From Streptomyces spiramyceticus (GTDB lineage: Bacteria; Actinomycetota; Actinomycetes; Streptomycetales; Streptomycetaceae), in contig NZ_JARBAX010000001.1 in NCBI RefSeq assembly GCF_028807635.1, positions 4,327,501-4,391,500 of the forward strand: a stretch of 64,000 bases of DNA. Direction: 5' to 3'. How positions within the stretch are numbered: position 1 is the first letter of the stretch; every line of letters starts with the position of its first letter. A program made the translations under genes and the position numbers. The notes below the pieces were generated by a model. It made no database searches and was not told the origin of the DNA. It worked only from the letters and a program-made list of their open reading frames with translations. This document shows positions 45,245 through 55,541 of the stretch, piece after piece.

Positions 45245-45280
45245 CGGGGGCCGCTCCCTGAACCAAGGGAGCGGCCCCCG
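45245..45280 (+). terminator. intercistronic hairpin (attenuating terminator) in operon 1
   Basis: A 15-bp perfect stem (45245-45259 with 45266-45280; GGGGGCCGCTCCCT on the left arm) closes a 6-base loop between the binding-protein gene and the permease genes. It has no U-run. It would protect the upstream mRNA or partly stop transcription. Confidence 0.8.
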
Positions 45281-45308
45281 CGCCCAGTTATCCACACGGA
45301 GGCAAAAA

Positions 45309-46238
45309 ATGGGGCGTTATGTCGCGCGGCGACTGCTCCAGATGATCCCGGTCTTCATCGGGTCAACCTTGCTGGTCTTCGCCATGATGTACGCGCTGCC
45401 CGGCGATCCCGTGCGCGCGCTCGCCGGCGAACAGACCGTAGACCCGGCACAGATCGCCCAGATGAAGAAGGACCTCGGGCTCGATCTCCCTCTCTGGCAC
45501 CAGTACGTGAACTACCTGGGCAACCTGTTCCAGGGCGACTTCGGTACGCAGATCGCCAGCGGCCGACCCGTGGCCGACATCATCACGGACGCATTCCCGA
45601 TCACGATCCGACTGGCCCTGTTCGCCTTCACGTTCACCGTGCTTGTCGGCATCTCCATCGGCATCTTCGCCGGTCTGAAGGCCGACACTCTCCGGGACCG
45701 GGGACTGCTCGTCCTGACGCTGCTCCTGATCTCGATTCCCTCTTTCGTACTGGGCTACCTGCTCCAGTACGTCTTCGCTTTTGAGATGGGCTGGGTCGAA
45801 CCCAACGTCAGTGAGGAAGCCCCAGCGGGCGAGCTGATCCTGCCCGCGGTCGTCCTCGGCTCGTTGTCCCTCGCATACGTCGCACGCCTCACGCGTACGT
45901 CGGTCGCCGAGAACCTGCGCTCCGACTACATGCGCACCGCCGTGGCGAAGGGCCTGCCCCGGCGCCGCATCGTCGGCGTACACCTGATGCGCAACTCGCT
46001 GATCCCTGTGGTCACCTTCCTCGGCACCGACCTCGGTGCCCTGCTCGGCGGCGCCGTCGTCACCGAAGGCATCTTCAACGTCAAGGGCGTCGGCAACGCC
46101 GTCTTCGACGCACTGAGGCACCGCGAGGGCTCGACGGTCGTCGGCATCGTCACCCTGATCGTGGTGGTCTATCTCGTCGCCAGCCTGATCGTCGACCTGC
46201 TCTACGCGGTCCTGGACCCGAGGATCCGTTATGCCTGA
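45309..46238 (+). CDS. oligopeptide ABC permease, DppB-type (operon 1)
   Basis: 309 aa; ATG 45309 with GGAGG 7 bases upstream. Starts MGRYVARRLLQMIPVFIGSTLLVF, typical of OppB/DppB. Six membrane helices and the EAA loop (MRTAVAKGLPRRRIVGVHLMRNSLIPVVTF) are visible. It forms the membrane channel with the DppC-type partner, whose start overlaps its stop by 8 bases (46231-46238). Confidence 0.95.
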   Translation: MGRYVARRLLQMIPVFIGSTLLVFAMMYALPGDPVRALAGEQTVDPAQIAQMKKDLGLDLPLWHQYVNYLGNLFQGDFGTQIASGRPVADIITDAFPITIRLALFAFTFTVLVGISIGIFAGLKADTLRDRGLLVLTLLLISIPSFVLGYLLQYVFAFEMGWVEPNVSEEAPAGELILPAVVLGSLSLAYVARLTRTSVAENLRSDYMRTAVAKGLPRRRIVGVHLMRNSLIPVVTFLGTDLGALLGGAVVTEGIFNVKGVGNAVFDALRHREGSTVVGIVTLIVVVYLVASLIVDLLYAVLDPRIRYA

Positions 46239-47175
46239 GGCACTCGAAGCCACCGTCAAGGACGAGCCGGCGGCCAAGACCGACGCCCAGCCCGCGGCCG
46301 GCAAGCCCGAAAAGCCGCGCAGCCTCTGGTCCGACGCCTGGCACGACCTGCGGCGCAACCCGCTGTTCGTGGTCTCCGGGATCCTGATCGTGGTGCTGCT
46401 GACCATGGCCATCGCGCCCGGCCTGTTCACCAGCGCCGACCCGCGCTACGCCGACCTGGCCAAGCACTACCTCCAGAAGCCCAATTGGGGCAACGTATTC
46501 GCGGAGGACTGGCTCGGTTACGACATCCAGGGCCGGTCCATCTACGCCCGCGTGATCTACGGCGCCCGCGCCTCGATCTCGGTCGGCGTGGTCGTGACGG
46601 TTCTCGTCACGATCTTCGGCGGCGTCGTGGGCATGCTCGCCGGCTACTTCGGCGGCTGGATCGACACGCTCTTGTCGCGCGTCACCGACATCTTCTTCGG
46701 TGTCCCCTTCATCCTCGGTGCGATGGTGGTGCTGACCTCCTTCGAGGACCGCGCCCTGTACGTCGTGATCCTGGCCCTCGCCTTTCTCGGCTGGACCCAG
46801 ATCGCCCGTGTCGCCCGCGGCTCGGTCATCACCATCAAGCAGGCCGACTACGTCATGGCGGCGAAGGCGCTCGGCGCCTCCACCTCCCGCATCCTGCTGC
46901 GCCACATCCTGCCCAACGCGGTGGCCCCGGTGATCGTGGTCGCCACCATCGCGCTCGGCGGCTACATCTCGGCCGAGGCCACGCTGTCCTTCCTGGGCAT
47001 CGGTCTTGCCGAGCCGACCGTCTCGTGGGGTGTCGACATCTCGTCGGGTGCCGAGCAGCTGCGCAACGCGCCGTTCGTTCTGATCCTGCCGTCGATCATG
47101 GTGTCCATCACGGTTCTGGCGTTCATCATGCTCGGCGATGCGGTACGCAACGCCCTCGACCCCAAGCTGCGCTGA
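46231..47175 (+). CDS. oligopeptide ABC permease, DppC-type (operon 1)
   Basis: 314 aa; ATG 46231. A cytoplasmic N-terminus with SLWSDAWHDLRRNPLFVVSGILIVV (DppC/OppC N-terminal domain) is followed by five further helices and the EAA loop YVMAAKALGASTSRILLRHILPNAVAPVIV. Second channel subunit. The ATPase gene begins 11 bases after its stop, exactly as in operon 2. Confidence 0.95.
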   Translation: MPEALEATVKDEPAAKTDAQPAAGKPEKPRSLWSDAWHDLRRNPLFVVSGILIVVLLTMAIAPGLFTSADPRYADLAKHYLQKPNWGNVFAEDWLGYDIQGRSIYARVIYGARASISVGVVVTVLVTIFGGVVGMLAGYFGGWIDTLLSRVTDIFFGVPFILGAMVVLTSFEDRALYVVILALAFLGWTQIARVARGSVITIKQADYVMAAKALGASTSRILLRHILPNAVAPVIVVATIALGGYISAEATLSFLGIGLAEPTVSWGVDISSGAEQLRNAPFVLILPSIMVSITVLAFIMLGDAVRNALDPKLR

Positions 47176-47186
47176 GGGAGGCGTAC

Positions 47187-48237
47187 ATGACCATCATCGA
47201 CAAGACCGCAGATGTTCCCGCGCCCCGAGGTTCGACCGAGAACAGCGGACCGCTGCTCGACGTACGCGACCTGCACGTGGAGTTCAAGACCCGCGACGGC
47301 GTCGTCAAGGCCGTCAACGGCGTCAACTACAGCGTCGCCGCCGGCGAGACCCTCGCCGTCCTCGGTGAGTCCGGCTCCGGCAAGTCCGTGACGGCGCAGG
47401 CCATCATGGGCATCCTCGACATGCCGCCCGGCCGCATCCCACAGGGAGAGATCCTCTTCCGCGGCCAGGACATGCTGACCATGGGCTACGAGGAGCGGCG
47501 GAAGATCCGCGGCCAGAAGATCGCGATGATCTTCCAGGACGCGCTGTCCTCCCTCAATCCGGTGCTCACCGTCGGCTACCAGCTCGGCGAGATGTTCCGC
47601 GTACACCAGGGCCTGTCCAAGAAGGACGCCAAGGCCAAGGCCATCGACTTGATGGACCGGGTGCGCATTCCGGCGGCGAAGGAGCGGGTCAACGACTACC
47701 CGCACCAGTTCTCCGGCGGCATGCGCCAGCGCATCATGATCGCGATGGCGCTGGCTCTGGAGCCGGACCTGATCATCGCGGACGAGCCCACCACGGCGCT
47801 CGACGTGACCGTTCAGGCGCAGGTCATGGACCTCCTCGCGGAGCTTCAGCGCGAGTACAACATGGGCCTGATCCTGATCACCCACGACCTCGGCGTCGTC
47901 GCCGACGTCGCGGACAAGATCGCGGTCATGTACGCGGGCCGGATCGTCGAGACCGCGCCGGTCCACGAGCTGTACAAGCGCCCCGCGCACCCGTACACCC
48001 GTGGCCTGCTCGACTCGATCCCGCGCCTGGACCAGAAGGGCCAGGAGCTCTACGCGATCAAGGGCCTGCCGCCCAACCTGCTGAAGATTCCGTCCGGTTG
48101 CGCCTTCAACCCGCGCTGCCCGAAGGCGCAGGACATCTGCCGTACGGACATCCCGGCCCTGGCGCCGGTCACCGAGCAGGACGGCGGCGAGCTGCCCGGC
48201 CGCGGCAGCGCGTGCCACTTCTGGAAGGAGCAGATCC

Positions 48238-48245
<8 letters not shown>
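47187..48245 (+). CDS. oligopeptide ABC ATPase, DppD-type (operon 1)
   Basis: 352 aa from ATG 47187 (GAGGGAGG upstream); the frame is open further left within dppC. Walker A GESGSGKS, signature FSGGMRQR, Walker [13 protein letters not shown] and H-loop LITHDLGVV are all present. The C-terminal oligopeptide_ABC segment has [15 protein letters not shown], a four-cysteine region usual in this family. It powers peptide import with the DppF-type partner, overlapping it by 8 bases. Confidence 0.95.
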
Positions 48246-49389
<1,144 letters not shown>

Positions 49390-49407
49390 TCCTCGGTCGT
49401 ACATGAA

Positions 49408-49443
49408 CGAAGGCGCCCGGACCTTTTGGTCCGGGCGCCTTCG
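49408..49443 (+). terminator. strong terminator after operon 1
   Basis: A perfect 16-bp stem (49408-49423 with 49428-49443; core GGCGCCCGGACC) with a TTTT loop and CGTTTT after it, 18 bases past the stop at 49389. Confidence 0.92.
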
Positions 49444-49582
49444 CGTTTTCCCGCGCTGACATCGGGTCAGGCGGAGTCCGGTGCGAGGCGACGCGCAGAC
49501 GGACGCAGAGATGATGCGCAGGCGCGCGTTATGGGGTGATATTTGGGCCTAAGTGATGCTGAGGACCCTAGGAGGGAAGCCC

Positions 49583-51202
49583 ATGCGCGGAGCCGCGCAG
49601 GCCAAGTGGGCCGCATGTGCCGTGGCGGTCGCACTCGCCGCCTCGGCGTGCGGTGGGGGCGGCGCAGGCGGCGCAGAGGGTGTGGTCAGTTCCTCCTGGG
49701 CCGACCCGCAGAACCCCCTGGAGCCCGCGAACACCAACGAGGTGCAGGGCGGCAAGGTCCTCGACATGCTCTTCCGCGGTCTCAAGCGCTACGACGCGAA
49801 GACCGGCGAGGCCAAGGACATGGTCGCCGAGAAGATCGAGACCAAGGACGCGCAGAACTTCACCGTCACGATCAAGGACGGCTGGGCTTTCAGCAACGGC
49901 GAGAAGGTCACCGCCAAGTCGTTCGTCGACGCCTGGAACTACGGCGCGCACCTCAAGAACAACCAGAAGAACGCGCCCTTCTTCGGCCAGATCGAGGGTT
50001 ACGACGAGGTCCACCCGGAGACGGGCCAGGCCACCGCCGACACCCTCTCCGGCCTCAAGGTGACGAACGACAGGACCTTCACCGTCAAGCTGACCCAGAA
50101 GTTCTCCACCTGGCCCGAGACCCTCGGTTACGCCGCCTTCGTACCGCTGCCCAGGGCGTTCTTCGACGACCACGACGCGTGGCTGTCCAAGCCCGTCGGC
50201 AACGGCCCGTACACCGTCGAGTCGTACGCCAAGGGCTCCCAGCTGAGCATGCGCAAGTGGGACGGTTACAACGGCCCGGACAAGGCGCAGAACGGCGGCG
50301 TGGACCTCAAGGTCTACACCGACAACAACACCGCCTACACCGACCTGACCGCCGGCAACCTCGACCTGGTCGACGACGTGCCGGCCTCGCAGCTCAAGAA
50401 CGTCGAGGCCGACCTCGGAGACCGGTACATCAACGTCCCGGCCGGCATCATCCAGACCCTCGCCTTCCCCTTCTACGACGAGAGGTGGGGCGCGGAAGGG
50501 CTGGAGAGGGTCCGTACGGGGCTGTCCAGGGCGATCGACCGCCGGCAGATCACCGACACGATCTTCCAGAAGACCCGTACCCCGGCCAAGGACTGGACCT
50601 CCCCGGTCCTGGGCAAGGAGGGCGGCTTCGACGACGGCCTGTGCGGTGACGCGTGCGAGTTCGACCCGGAGGAGGCCAAGAAGCTCGTCGAAGAGGGCGG
50701 CGGCATCCCCGGCGGCACCCTGAAGATCTCGTACAACGCGGACACCGGCTCCCACAAGGACTGGGTCGACGCCGTCTGCAACAGCATCAACAACGCGCTG
50801 GGCAAAGCCAATTCGTGCGTCGGCAACCCGATCGGCACCTTCGCCGACTCCCGCAACCAGATCACCCAGAGCAAGATGACCGGCCCCTTCCGGGCCGGCT
50901 GGCAGATGGACTACCCACTGATCCAGAACTTCCTCCAGCCGCTCTACTACACCAACGCCTCGTCCAACGACGGCAAGTGGTCCAGCCCGGAGTTCGACAG
51001 GCTCGTCGACGAGGCCAACGCCGAGAGCGATGTCGCGAAGGTGATCGCGAAGTTCCAGGAGGCGGAGAAGGTCGTACGCGACGAGATGGCCGCCATCCCG
51101 CTCTGGTACCAGAACGGCAGCGCGGGCTACTCCGAAAGGATCTCGAACGTGGCCCTGAACCCCTTCAGCGTCCCCGTCTACAACGAGATCAAGGTCAGCT
51201 GA
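49583..51202 (+). CDS. oligopeptide ABC transporter substrate-binding lipoprotein (operon 2)
   Basis: 539 aa from ATG 49583, which has AGGAGGG upstream; the frame is open to 49553. Signal MRGAAQAKWAACAVAVALA ends in lipobox LAASAC, then a Gly-rich linker. Family 5 fold: GWAFSNGEKVTAKSFVDAWN and VRTGLSRAIDRRQITDTIF. It is clearly homologous to the operon 1 binding protein but well diverged, so it likely prefers different peptides. It heads the second five-gene operon, with only 49 bases to the next gene and no hairpin between. Confidence 0.93.
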   Translation: MRGAAQAKWAACAVAVALAASACGGGGAGGAEGVVSSSWADPQNPLEPANTNEVQGGKVLDMLFRGLKRYDAKTGEAKDMVAEKIETKDAQNFTVTIKDGWAFSNGEKVTAKSFVDAWNYGAHLKNNQKNAPFFGQIEGYDEVHPETGQATADTLSGLKVTNDRTFTVKLTQKFSTWPETLGYAAFVPLPRAFFDDHDAWLSKPVGNGPYTVESYAKGSQLSMRKWDGYNGPDKAQNGGVDLKVYTDNNTAYTDLTAGNLDLVDDVPASQLKNVEADLGDRYINVPAGIIQTLAFPFYDERWGAEGLERVRTGLSRAIDRRQITDTIFQKTRTPAKDWTSPVLGKEGGFDDGLCGDACEFDPEEAKKLVEEGGGIPGGTLKISYNADTGSHKDWVDAVCNSINNALGKANSCVGNPIGTFADSRNQITQSKMTGPFRAGWQMDYPLIQNFLQPLYYTNASSNDGKWSSPEFDRLVDEANAESDVAKVIAKFQEAEKVVRDEMAAIPLWYQNGSAGYSERISNVALNPFSVPVYNEIKVS

Positions 51203-51251
51203 CACCGGCAGCCCATGACCACTGCGACCCCCGCGACCCCCGGAGCCCTTC

Positions 51252-52175
51252 ATGGGACGTTACGTGATCCGGCGTCTGCTGCAGATGATCCCGGTCTTCC
51301 TCGGCGCCACGCTGCTGATCTTCCTGATGGTGAACGTGATGGGCGACCCCATCGAGGGCCTCTGCGGCCCCCGGGCGTGCGACCCCGCCACCGCCGGTCG
51401 GCTGCGCGCCGAGTTCGGGCTCGACAAGCCCGTGTGGCAGCAATACCTGACGTACATGGGCAACGTCTTCACCGGTGACTTCGGCACCGCCTTCAACGGC
51501 CAGGAGGTCACCGAGCTGATGTCGACGGCTTTCCCCGTCACCTTCCGGCTGACCGTCGTGGCCATCGTCTTCGAGATCGTCATCGGCATCAGCCTCGGCG
51601 TGCTCACCGGCCTGCGCCGCGGCCGCCCCGTCGACACCGGCGTCCTGCTCCTCACCCTCGTGGTGATCTCGATCCCGACCTTTGTCACCGGCCTGCTGCT
51701 CCAGCTGCTGCTCGGCGTGAAGTGGGGAGTCATCAAGCCCGCGGTCTCGCCCGATGCCCCGGTCGACGAACTGCTGCTGCCCGGCCTCGTCCTGGCCTCG
51801 GTCTCACTGGCGTACGTCACCCGCCTCACCAGGACATCCGTCGCCGAGAACTCCCGCGCCGACTACGTCCGTACGGCCGTCGCCAAGGGCCTGCCCAGAC
51901 GCCGCGTCATCTCCAGGCACCTGCTGCGCAACTCACTCATCCCCGTGGTCACCTTCATCGGTACGGACGTGGGCGCCCTGATGGGCGGAGCCATCGTCAC
52001 CGAGCGGATCTTCAACATCCACGGCGTCGGCTACCAGCTCTACCAGGGCATCGTCCGCCAGAGCTCCCAGACCGTCGTCGGCTTCGTGACCGTGCTGGTG
52101 CTGGTCTTCCTGCTGGCGAATCTGATCGTCGACCTCTTGTACGCCGTACTCGACCCGAGGATTCGTTATGCCTGA
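51252..52175 (+). CDS. oligopeptide ABC permease, DppB-type (operon 2)
   Basis: 307 aa; ATG 51252. Starts MGRYVIRRLLQMIPVFLGAT, nearly the same as the operon 1 copy, with six helices and the EAA loop YVRTAVAKGLPRRRVISRHLLRNSLIPVV. An extra CGPRACDPA insert sits in the first outer loop. It overlaps the next gene by 8 bases (52168-52175). Confidence 0.95.
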   Translation: MGRYVIRRLLQMIPVFLGATLLIFLMVNVMGDPIEGLCGPRACDPATAGRLRAEFGLDKPVWQQYLTYMGNVFTGDFGTAFNGQEVTELMSTAFPVTFRLTVVAIVFEIVIGISLGVLTGLRRGRPVDTGVLLLTLVVISIPTFVTGLLLQLLLGVKWGVIKPAVSPDAPVDELLLPGLVLASVSLAYVTRLTRTSVAENSRADYVRTAVAKGLPRRRVISRHLLRNSLIPVVTFIGTDVGALMGGAIVTERIFNIHGVGYQLYQGIVRQSSQTVVGFVTVLVLVFLLANLIVDLLYAVLDPRIRYA

Positions 52176-53172
52176 GCCGAAGTACGACGACGGGGGAGCC
52201 ATCGGCCCGACCGGCGCCGGAGGGGCGATGGACCTTGCCGTGGACGAGGGCGCAACCCTCAAGACCTCGGGCGGCCCCGAGGGGACCGGCCCGGCGGGGC
52301 TGGATCCATCAGCCGCCTCCGGCGGACGGGCGCGCAGTCTCTGGTCCGACGCCTGGCGCGATCTGCGGCGCAACCCGGTCTTCATCCTCTCCGGCCTGAT
52401 CATCGTCTTCCTCGTGATCATCTCGCTCTGGCCGTCGCTGATCGCGAGCGGCAGCCCGCACCAGTGCGACCTGGCCAGGGCCCAGGAGGGCTCCCAGCCC
52501 GGCCACCCCTTCGGCTTCGACGGCCAGGGCTGCGACGTCTACACGCGCACCGTCTACGGCGCCAGGACATCGGTCACCGTCGGCGTCTGCTCCACCCTCG
52601 GCGTGGCGCTGCTCGGCAGCATCCTGGGCGGGCTCGCCGGCTTCTTCGGCGGCGCGTGGGACGCGCTGCTGTCCCGTATCACCGACATCTTCTTCGGCAT
52701 CCCCGTCGTCCTCGGCGGACTCGTCTTCCTCTCTGTCATCACCAGCACCACCGTCTGGCCGGTCATCGGATTCATCGTGCTGCTCGGCTGGCCGCAGATC
52801 GCCCGCATCGCGCGCGGCTCGGTCATCACCGCCAAACAGAACGACTACGTGCAGGCGGCGCGGGCACTGGGCGCGAGCAGCTCGCGGATGCTGCTGCGGC
52901 ACGTCACTCCCAACGCCGTAGCCCCCGTCATCGTCGTGGCGACCATCGCGCTCGGTACGTACATCTCGCTGGAGGCGACCCTGTCGTACCTCGGCGTCGG
53001 CCTGAAACCGCCCGCCGTGTCCTGGGGCATCGACATCTCGTCCGCCTCGCAGTACGTCCGCAACGCCCCGCACATGCTGCTCTGGCCGGCGGGCGCGCTC
53101 GCGATCACGGTGCTCGCGTTCATCATGCTCGGCGACGCGGTGCGCGACGCCCTCGACCCCAAGCTGCGCTGA
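52168..53172 (+). CDS. oligopeptide ABC permease, DppC-type (operon 2)
   Basis: 334 aa; ATG 52168. It has a longer Gly/Ala-rich cytoplasmic lead than its paralogue, then SLWSDAWRDLRRNPVFILSGLII, further membrane helices and the EAA loop YVQAARALGASSSRMLLRHVTPNAVAPVIVV. The extracytoplasmic loop carries two cysteines (HQCDLARAQ..., GQGCDVYTR) absent in copy 1. The next gene starts 11 bases after its stop. Confidence 0.95.
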   Translation: MPEPKYDDGGAIGPTGAGGAMDLAVDEGATLKTSGGPEGTGPAGLDPSAASGGRARSLWSDAWRDLRRNPVFILSGLIIVFLVIISLWPSLIASGSPHQCDLARAQEGSQPGHPFGFDGQGCDVYTRTVYGARTSVTVGVCSTLGVALLGSILGGLAGFFGGAWDALLSRITDIFFGIPVVLGGLVFLSVITSTTVWPVIGFIVLLGWPQIARIARGSVITAKQNDYVQAARALGASSSRMLLRHVTPNAVAPVIVVATIALGTYISLEATLSYLGVGLKPPAVSWGIDISSASQYVRNAPHMLLWPAGALAITVLAFIMLGDAVRDALDPKLR

Positions 53173-53183
53173 GGAGCCCCGCC

Positions 53184-54158
53184 ATGTTGCTCGAAGTGCG
53201 CGACCTGCACGTGGAATTCCGTATGCGCGACGGGATCGCCAGGGCCGTCAACGGCGTCAACTACGCCGTGGACGAAGGCGAGACGCTGGCCGTGCTCGGC
53301 GAGTCGGGCTCCGGGAAGTCCGTCACCGCGCAGGCGATCATGGGCATCCTCGACATGCCGCCCGGGAAGATCACCGGCGGCGAGATCGTCTTCCAGGGCC
53401 GCGATCAGCTGACGCTCAAGGAGGACGAGCGGCGGAAGGTCAGGGGCAGGGAAATGGCCATGATCTTCCAGGACGCGCTGTCCTCCCTCAACCCCGTGCT
53501 CAGCGTGGGCGATCAGCTCGGCGAAATGTTCATCGTCCACAAGGGGATGTCCAGGAAGGAAGCGAAGGCGAAGGCCGTCGAGCTGATGGACCGGGTGCGC
53601 ATCCCGGCGGCCAAGGAACGGGTCGGGCAGTATCCGCACCAGTTCTCCGGCGGTATGCGCCAGCGCATCATGATCGCGATGGCGCTCGCCCTGGAGCCCT
53701 CGCTGATCATCGCGGACGAACCGACGACCGCGCTCGACGTGACCGTACAGGCGCAGGTCATGGAGCTGCTCGCGGAGTTGCAGCGCGAGCTCGGGATGGG
53801 GCTCATCCTCATCACCCACGACCTGGGCGTCGTCGCCGACGTCGCCGACAAGATCGCTGTGATGTACGCGGGCAAGATCGTGGAGACAGCACCGGTCCAC
53901 CCGGTCTACAAGGCCCCCGCCCACCCGTACACCAAGGGCCTGCTCGAATCGATCCCGCGCCTGGACCAGAAGGGTCAGGAGCTGTACGCGATCAAGGGCC
54001 TGCCGCCGAACCTGATGAACATCCCGCCGGGCTGCCCCTTCAACCCGCGCTGCCCGCTGGCCCGGGACGTGTGCCGGACGGATGTGCCGCCGTTGTACGA
54101 GGTCTCGGAGGAGCGCGGGAGCGCGTGCCACTTCTGGCAGGAGGCACTCAATGGCTGA
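53184..54158 (+). CDS. oligopeptide ABC ATPase, DppD-type (operon 2)
   Basis: 324 aa from ATG 53184 (GAGGAG upstream). Walker A GESGSGKS, signature FSGGMRQR, Walker [13 protein letters not shown] and H-loop [10 protein letters not shown]-terminal GCPFNPRCPLARDVC. It lacks the 28-residue N-terminal extension of the operon 1 copy but otherwise tracks it closely. It overlaps the next gene by 8 bases. Confidence 0.95.
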   Translation: MLLEVRDLHVEFRMRDGIARAVNGVNYAVDEGETLAVLGESGSGKSVTAQAIMGILDMPPGKITGGEIVFQGRDQLTLKEDERRKVRGREMAMIFQDALSSLNPVLSVGDQLGEMFIVHKGMSRKEAKAKAVELMDRVRIPAAKERVGQYPHQFSGGMRQRIMIAMALALEPSLIIADEPTTALDVTVQAQVMELLAELQRELGMGLILITHDLGVVADVADKIAVMYAGKIVETAPVHPVYKAPAHPYTKGLLESIPRLDQKGQELYAIKGLPPNLMNIPPGCPFNPRCPLARDVCRTDVPPLYEVSEERGSACHFWQEALNG

Positions 54159-55269
54159 GCCGATCACTGCCGAGGCGATTCCCGCTGTGCCGGGTCCCGC
54201 CGAGCGGATTCCTGTCGAGCCGATTCTTGAGGTGCGAGGGCTGCACAAGCACTATCCCCTCACCCGGGGCATTCTCTTCAAGAAGCAGATCGGCGCGGTC
54301 AGGGCGGTCGACGGCGTCGATCTCGACCTGGGGGCCGGCGAGACGCTCGGCATCGTGGGGGAGTCGGGCTGCGGCAAGTCGACCCTCGCCAAGATGCTGG
54401 TGCATCTGGAGAATCCGACGGCCGGGTCGATCCGGTACAAGGGCGAGGACATCACCAAGCTGTCCGGGCGCGCGCTGAAGGCGGTACGCCGCAACATCCA
54501 GATGGTGTTCCAGGACCCGTACACGTCACTGAACCCCCGTATGACGGTGGGCGACATCATCGGTGAGCCGTACGAGATCCATCCCGAGGTGGCCCCGAAG
54601 GGCTCGCGCCGGCAGAAGGTCCAGGATCTGCTGGACGTCGTCGGGCTCAACCCGGAGTACATCAACCGCTATCCGCACCAGTTCAGCGGCGGGCAGCGGC
54701 AGCGGATCGGCATCGCGCGGGGCCTCGCCCTCCAGCCGGAGATCATCGTGGCCGACGAACCGGTGTCGGCACTGGACGTCTCCGTCCAGGCGCAGGTCAT
54801 CAACCTGCTGGACCAGCTCCAGAGCGAATTCCGCCTGAGTTACGTGTTCATCGCCCACGACCTGTCGATCGTGCGGCACATCTCGGACCGGGTCGGCGTG
54901 ATGTATCTGGGGCGGATCGTGGAGATCGGCACGGACGAGCAGATCTACGAGCATCCGACGCACCCGTACACGCAGGCGCTGCTGTCCGCCGTGCCGGTGC
55001 CCGACCCGACGGCGCGCGAGTACCGCGAGCGGATCCTCCTGACGGGCGACGTGCCCTCGCCCGCGAACATCCCGTCGGGCTGCCGCTTCCGTACGCGCTG
55101 CTGGAAGGCACAGGAACGGTGCGCGCTGGAGGTGCCGCTGCTGGCGGTGCCGGCGGTTTTCCGGGACACGGACGGGCCGGCGGAGCACGATTCGGCGTGC
55201 CATTTTGCGGCGGAGATGCGGGTGGTGCCGGGGGAGGAGGGGGCGGGCGCGGCCGCCACGGCGCCATAA
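54151..55269 (+). CDS. oligopeptide ABC ATPase, DppF-type (operon 2)
   Basis: 372 aa from ATG 54151 (GGCAGGAGG upstream). Opening LHKHYPLTRGILFKKQIGAV, Walker A GESGCGKS, signature FSGGQRQR, Walker B IVADEPVSALD, H-loop FIAHDLSIV, C-terminal GCRFRTRCWKAQERC. Last gene of operon 2; it converges on the S9 peptidase gene with hairpins between. Confidence 0.95.
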   Translation: MAEPITAEAIPAVPGPAERIPVEPILEVRGLHKHYPLTRGILFKKQIGAVRAVDGVDLDLGAGETLGIVGESGCGKSTLAKMLVHLENPTAGSIRYKGEDITKLSGRALKAVRRNIQMVFQDPYTSLNPRMTVGDIIGEPYEIHPEVAPKGSRRQKVQDLLDVVGLNPEYINRYPHQFSGGQRQRIGIARGLALQPEIIVADEPVSALDVSVQAQVINLLDQLQSEFRLSYVFIAHDLSIVRHISDRVGVMYLGRIVEIGTDEQIYEHPTHPYTQALLSAVPVPDPTAREYRERILLTGDVPSPANIPSGCRFRTRCWKAQERCALEVPLLAVPAVFRDTDGPAEHDSACHFAAEMRVVPGEEGAGAAATAP

Positions 55270-55288
55270 CTGCCCTTCAATTTCTTTA

Positions 55289-55402
55289 ACAGCCAGGCAA
55301 CTTGGCTGTCGCAACTCCGATATACGAACGCGCCATTCTGAATGGCGTACGGCCGTGCGGGTGCCGTAAGCCGGCCGGGGCGCGCCATGTCGCCCCGGCC
55401 GG
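55289..55402. terminator. cluster of three hairpins between operon 2 and the peptidase gene
   Basis: ACAGCCA/TGGCTGT (55289-55295/55303-55309), CGCCATT/AATGGCG (55331-55337/55341-55347) and the strong CCGGCCGGGGCG/CGCCCCGGCCGG (55371-55382/55391-55402). They lie between convergent genes and probably terminate both. The rest of the 272-base gap shows no gene. Confidence 0.7.
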
Positions 55403-55541
55403 TTACCACGCCTTTCTGACGCAGCTCTCGCGCCCCTCGGCCCTGGCGGGCCTCCCGGGCTTCGACCTGCTGCGGCGGACTCCGTCCACCGGGCGCAGCT
55501 TCGGGCTTGGGGAAGGCAGGGGAACAAGCCCCGCGCAGCGG

